This document shows, one piece after another, positions 61,701 through 64,000 of a stretch of 64,000 bases of DNA. The notes beneath the pieces are model-generated. The model searched no databases and was not told where the DNA came from. It worked only from the letters and a program-made list of their open reading frames with translations. Source of the stretch: Balanoglossus misakiensis (Eukaryota; Hemichordata); assembly GCA_040954595.2 (NCBI GenBank), contig CM082581.2, positions 3,720,001-3,784,000 on the forward strand, in the 5' to 3' direction. The position numbers and the translations under genes are program-made. Position 1 is the first letter of the stretch, and each line of letters opens with the position of its first letter.

Positions 61701-64000
61701 CATGGATGCTGATGAGAGGAAATAAAGTGCCACACGCTCTACAATCTGATGACACAAAGAAAGAACAGCATAGCGGTAGACACAGACAAGCAACAACGGG
61801 CCTAATGCAATAAAACTAGTACCATCTGGATACATGTACAATGTCTATTCTTCGATATCAAACGACGTCAGACGCGCTCAGGCAGCAGTTATGTTCGCAT
61901 TCAAATTTCCAGATGACGGGCAACTTCAACAACGTGGTCCAGACAAAGACTGTGCAGCCGAAACTCCATGGGGCTGATGAGGCAATATTATACCTGATAC
62001 ATGTTACGTGTTTGGCGGTTTTAAAGTAAAAACATATTCGGAAAAGCTTTTACTGGATGCCGAATATTGCTTGCCCGTCATCAGGAAATGAAAACGCTGT
62101 GGGTCACATGGCCAGATCACGTGATTGATAGTAAAGAATTGCGTCTGTACTGCAATCATACATGTGGATTTTCCATTCAATTTTCCTCAACAAACTTTGA
62201 CTTTAAAGCAATGTACACGTACACACTGATGTGACTGTTAAAAACACTACAGCTGACTTCATGCTTTACACAATCAAAATGAAGAGTTCTTTTTTCTCTA
62301 CGGCAAACTGACTTTTCATTTCATCATGTTTCATTTCTGGGGGAGCCAGTTTCAAAAGGCTAACGAAGCAAGCAGGTTGCTAAGCAACATCACAGCTCAA
62401 CATCCATTCCCCTCTCACTGTACAGAGTGACTTAGCACCAGTTCTTCTCAGCGGGGCTATACATGTCTTGAGGTCAGTGACAATGCAGTCATTCCCAACC
62501 AGTGATATTTCACTCTGAACTTGTGAAGGTCATAATGCAAACCAACAGGGATTTTTTAGTGGAGGTGGTGGGCACTTCTTTTCATACTCTGGTACATGAC
62601 TTGTAACAATTTTCTTTGAAACTCCTCCAGCCTGGCACATTTCAAATAGTCCACCCCAATGTCGGACAAAGATTAAAGTGGAGACAAAGGTCGGTCAATA
62701 CAAAGAACCCCAGGCATTCCATTAACAGTGGTAGGAACATATCCTAGTCTTGCATTACTATAACCATTTAGAAAATTGAAGAACGGTGCCAGCAGTCAAA
62801 CTCAGCAAGCTTGTACAATGTACTAAGTAAAACCCTGCAGTGAACAGGATAGAGGACTGACTGACATGACTAACAACAGCCTGCTTGCTGTGTGCAACTC
62901 AATTCACTTGAGGTTAAGATAATACCAGCATTCTGTAATTGTTCGGCTATTGACTTTGCATAGATATCAAGCATACCTGTCTGATTTCTTCAGCTCTTCT
63001 GTCAATGTGCACACAATAGAAGAAGTAAGGCTTGTAAATAGATTGTAGTAACTGCATCTGTAATACAGTATTGAAATTCATGTTTTAATAAAATAAAGTA
63101 ATTACCCACTGTGACCTTAAAGAAATGTCAAAAAGAGATATACCCCTGGGGTTATCCAATTATTGCTTCAAACTTCAACTAAATGAATGGACTCAAAATT
63201 GGTGGCTGGCAGGCTTTATATAATATAAGATTCACTACAATATTACCAACAAGAAAATATTCATTAGGAAAATACTGTAAAACGGGAAATTTTCGCGAGA
63301 GATAAATTTTTGCAAACTACACGAGAGTCCCAAAAATACGAAAATAAAAAATCGCGTAAAATGTTTTTGGCAGATAACGTTGCAGTGAAATATGAGAAAG
63401 CGAAAATTAATAATCGCGCAACAGTTGCCTCTTTTGATATCACGAAAATTTCCCGTTTTACAGTATACTGACGGACAATATGCTCTGAAGACAATCATAA
63501 AACTACCTACCACTGTCTCTGGATATTCGTGTACAAGCAAAGTGAAAGCAAGTCTTGCAGGAATCAGTTTAGCATAGGGAAGGGACATCACTGAAAACAA
63601 ACACAGTACACTGCATCAGTATTTCTCTACAACAGAATACTGCAATATTCATGTTAAAAACTAAGGCATAATTGACAAATTTTGGGGACATTAAATTTTC
63701 TGTCAATCCCAACAGGTTCACTTTTTATTGTAAGCATAAATAATTATATAATTTGAATAACAGAAAAAATGTTAGAATGACAACAGTCAATTGTAAGAAA
63801 TGCAGATTAGAATAGTAATCCATAGTTCACCGCACGAGCCTATGTTTCTGTGAGTGGTCAATCTGTGAATTCAAAAATCATAGAAATATATTACAACTGT
63901 CAAATACTCACAATGTTCATGCTGGGACATGTCTGGTCTGGCACCAGGAGATGGCAGACTTTTAAATGAAAACCTAAAGTTATTTTCTCCTGGAGACAAT
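37751..64000 (-). CDS. GT14 / xylosyltransferase-like glycosyltransferase, N-terminus beyond window
   Basis: Seventeen exons join in frame (about 790 aa): 64000-63912, 63590-63511, 63057-62977, 56666-56559, 55523-55409, 54926-54758, 53691-53563, 52821-52719, 52072-51894, 44629-44443, 44054-44001, 42403-42312, 42104-41956, 41383-41181, 40364-40202, 39734-39386, 37871-37751. The catalytic part reads LAFTLLVHEYPETV, FFYCVHIDRR, FVASWGSYEIVRAELE, WDFTINLSGADLPIR, IPDESYMMSNL, FARKFDYDV, in the order of the Branch (GT14) domain of peptide O-xylosyltransferases, which start glycosaminoglycan chains in the secretory pathway. The C-terminal 400 residues are only distantly like the vertebrate C-terminal domain. 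The last exon ends KFFVFVVVVTLVQFILY then TTLFSL, a probable membrane anchor. If the 39386 donor is not used, translation stops at 39382. Two complete + strand genes sit in its introns. The acceptor is not xylose-proven; a branching enzyme is possible. Confidence 0.82.
38226..38420 (+). CDS. SAM-like domain exon (orphan or retrocopy fragment)
   Basis: The frame from ATG 38226 reads FVEWCEAASLSKDTIVSLTD, then SSEVLKCLSDQDIVDLQL and LPRQLRNKLW. This is the pattern of sterile-alpha-motif-like helices seen at the N-terminus of many invertebrate proteins. No donor consensus follows; the frame runs into unrelated AT-rich DNA. A 17-bp direct repeat TTTGGTGCAGAATTATG flanks the segment (38015-38031 and 38428-38444). 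It may be an inserted fragment, or a first exon whose partners I cannot see. It lies in the last intron of the GT14 gene, opposite strand. Confidence 0.4.
39190..39296. repeat. Three poly-C tracts
   Basis: Poly-C runs at about 39200, 39240 and 39280 separated by short unique DNA, in the last GT14 intron. Proline-rich ORFs here are artefacts. Confidence 0.9.
39834..39991. mobile_element. AGGTATACTGTTACC MITE, copy 2
   Basis: Flanked by TTAA (39830-39833 and 39992-39995). Shares the GTGGATGGCACACG and ATTTCAGTCATATATGG blocks with copy 1; slightly shorter. Confidence 0.82.
40830..41109. mobile_element. AGGGACAAAGTCTTTC palindromic MITE, copy 3
   Basis: Flanked by TTAA (40826-40829 and 41110-41113). 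An internal deletion removed part of the left half, leaving 280 bp. Confidence 0.88.
44348..44430. repeat. CT/C-rich microsatellite
   Basis: CTCC, CTCT and poly-C runs just downstream (in minus-strand sense) of the donor of the GT14 exon 44629-44443. Confidence 0.9.
44762..45060 (-). pseudogene. Unassigned ORF, possible transposon-derived exon
   Basis: A 95-residue frame after a CAATAG acceptor-like site includes DLTDLPEQLVQFADDCMPLY and TQLWRVYRSHVPETHTS. I do not recognise the family. It cannot join the preceding GT14 exon in phase (the required frame hits TGA), so it is not part of that gene. The plus-strand DNA at 44740-44810 resembles 47030-47090, suggesting a dispersed repeat, and it abuts a LINE remnant. 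Confidence 0.3.
45115..45510 (+). mobile_element. LINE (non-LTR) reverse transcriptase C-terminal remnant
   Basis: Translated across at least one frameshift, the region reads GALGYIFSKFQSIKNMGFKD, then YDSCVVPIMDYCSGIWGF, LRALRFYLGVHRFAPTATV and GDTDWISSK. This order is typical of the segment after the palm/thumb of invertebrate LINE reverse transcriptases. The catalytic YxDD part is not present. Non-functional. Confidence 0.75.
46164..46345. mobile_element. AGGTATACTGTCACC MITE, copy 3
   Basis: Left flank TTAA at 46160-46163; the right end has decayed to GGTGACCGTATACCTAATAA. The interior matches copies 1 and 4. It lies shortly upstream of the decarboxylase gene. Confidence 0.75.
46571..50761 (+). 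CDS. Group II PLP-dependent decarboxylase (aromatic amino acid / glutamate decarboxylase-like), 485 aa
   Basis: Eight exons: 46571-46772, 47574-47720, 48195-48378, 48547-48703, 49060-49276, 49661-49835, 50085-50191, 50493-50761. They total 1458 nt in one frame, the usual length of the family. Landmarks: TTLGTIPGGGTYLAALGDYL (substrate-site entry), GNLASGGSAGTVLSFLAAR (phosphate-binding), VATIGTTSAGSVDPI, WLHVDAAYGGYF (Asp and Ala contacting the PLP ring) and DSVVLDPHKSLHVPWG, whose Lys forms the Schiff base. The C-terminal small domain ends KKYLAELKAE. The enzyme removes the alpha-carboxyl group of an amino acid; the substrate cannot be told from sequence. The DPHKSLHVPWGT loop differs from the HPHKWLL of animal DOPA/histidine decarboxylases and recalls bacterial-type members. 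The intron before exon 7 ends in poly-C. Nested antisense in a GT14 intron. Confidence 0.88.
50760..51200. other. 3' flank of the decarboxylase gene
   Basis: AT-rich DNA after the stop codon, with no further exon recognised; likely 3' UTR and intron of the antisense GT14 gene. Confidence 0.5.
51212..51396. mobile_element. AGGTATACGCTCACC MITE, copy 4
   Basis: Flanked by TTAA (51208-51211 and 51397-51400), with the conserved GTGGGTGGCACACACG and AGCGCCACCATATGTT interior. Confidence 0.85.
55143..55343. mobile_element. TACTGTAAAACGGG MITE
   Basis: Inverted ends TACTGTAAAACGGGTTATTT and AAATAACCTGTTTTACAGTA, with internal TTTCGCGA blocks. In a GT14 intron. Confidence 0.82.
57061..57390. mobile_element. 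AGGGACAAAGTCTCTC palindromic MITE, copy 4
   Basis: Flanked by TTAA (57057-57060 and 57391-57394); 330 bp, both halves recognisable. The following 57400-58430 has no exon that I can support. Confidence 0.88.
58440..58700. mobile_element. AGGGACAAAGTCTCTC palindromic MITE, copy 5 (left end lost)
   Basis: The right half is intact and ends ACTTTGTCCCT before TTAA (58701-58704). The left half matches only from the ACAACTTCCA block inwards. Bases 58705-59350 carry no recognised gene. Confidence 0.75.
59366..59372 (+). promoter_or_regulatory. TATA box of the Link-module gene
   Basis: TATATAA lies 62 bp before the start codon at 59434, which would put the transcription start near 59397 with a short 5' UTR. 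Inferred from position only. Confidence 0.5.
59434..61275 (+). CDS. Secreted single-Link-module protein, TSG-6/hyaluronan-binding-like (116 aa)
   Basis: Three exons: 59434-59494, 60036-60320, 61271-61275. Exon 1 is a signal peptide (MKGVLVAAIFVVLSICQAQA) ending at the splice site. Exon 2 is one complete Link module: YTLDYKAAEKRC, the EAWQEGYQLCRKGWL core, TNCGN and YDVYCKKN, giving the four cysteines that pair 1-4 and 2-3. Exon 3 adds one residue and TAG. AATAAA at 61378-61383 follows. Link modules bind hyaluronan or other glycosaminoglycans in the extracellular matrix; several basic and tyrosine residues suited to this are present. The protein is no more than a signal peptide and the module, unlike TSG-6 (plus CUB), CD44 or aggrecan. 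It is nested antisense in a GT14 intron. Confidence 0.88.
60484..60910. mobile_element. Mutator-like MITE with about 125-bp inverted repeats and 9-bp target duplication
   Basis: TAGTCTCGGTTACCC at the left is mirrored by GGGTAACCGAGACTA at the right, and the inverted match continues for about 125 bp. Both sides carry CATTCTGGG (60475-60483 and 60911-60919), an exact 9-bp duplication. The central 170 bp is unique and non-coding. It sits in intron 2 of the Link-module gene. Near-identical arms suggest fairly recent insertion. Confidence 0.9.
61488..61841 (-). other. Hydrophobic ORF, unassigned (117 aa)
   Basis: The frame has several hydrophobic stretches (ALGPLLLVCVYRYAVLSL, VKVITSVLITTVSIS, DVSLFLFSYVLMVRL) and reads like part of a multi-pass membrane protein. 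No family is recognised and no clear acceptor or donor defines an exon. It may be chance or a gene relic. The rest of 61400-62970 has no supported gene. Confidence 0.2.
63273..63465. mobile_element. TACTGTAAAACGGG MITE
   Basis: Inverted ends TACTGTAAAACGGGAAATTT and AAATTTCCCGTTTTACAGTA with internal TCGCG blocks, in the GT14 intron between 63057 and 63511. Confidence 0.85.

Overview
The window is eukaryotic. Every recognisable gene is split by GT-AG introns, non-coding DNA is AT-rich and full of short inverted-repeat transposons and microsatellites, and no bacterial operon structure is seen. The gene set points to a metazoan: SMIM8, TopBP1, ZU5/UPA/death-domain proteins, a B-box protein, a xylosyltransferase-type GT14 enzyme and a Link-module protein. 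The density of ZU5-death genes and of MITEs fits a marine invertebrate, perhaps a non-vertebrate deuterostome. The species cannot be fixed from sequence alone.

Layout. 1-2.6 kb: repeats and a PIF/Harbinger transposase exon. 2.8-4.1 kb (+): complete two-exon SMIM8. 5.8-6.4 kb (-): small unidentified two-exon gene, 79 aa. 7.4-7.7 kb: CCAAT-rich promoter-like DNA ahead of TopBP1. 8.0-32.7 kb (+): the N-terminal half of TopBP1 (BRCT0 to about BRCT4). Its 18.5-kb intron (10.4-28.9 kb) holds two antisense paralogous genes. One (17.3-11.2 kb) encodes B-box, coiled coil, two ZU5 domains, UPA-like region, death domain and a proline-rich tail. The other (27.0-20.9 kb) encodes one ZU5, UPA-like region, death domain and tail, without a B-box.

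33.2-34.6 kb is a composite segmental copy of DNA flanking SMIM8, one part inverted and one direct. It lies where the rest of TopBP1 would be expected, and the C-terminal half of TopBP1 is not found. 64-37.7 kb (-): a 17-exon GT14/xylosyltransferase-like gene running off the right edge, ending in a predicted C-terminal membrane segment. Nested in its introns on the + strand are a complete 8-exon group II PLP-dependent decarboxylase (46.6-50.8 kb), a complete secreted single-Link-module protein (59.4-61.3 kb), a SAM-like exon (38.2 kb) and a LINE fragment (45.1-45.5 kb).

Repeats. At least three MITE families carry TTAA target duplications (piggyBac-like). Others have 9-bp target duplications (Mutator-like), TA-flanked mariner-like ends, or near-perfect palindromes. 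The strongest candidate for a new system is the antisense pair of ZU5-UPA-death proteins, one with a TRIM-like N-terminus, nested inside a DNA-damage checkpoint gene. Exon coordinates were derived by hand from reading-frame continuity and splice consensus, so boundaries may be off by a few bases.
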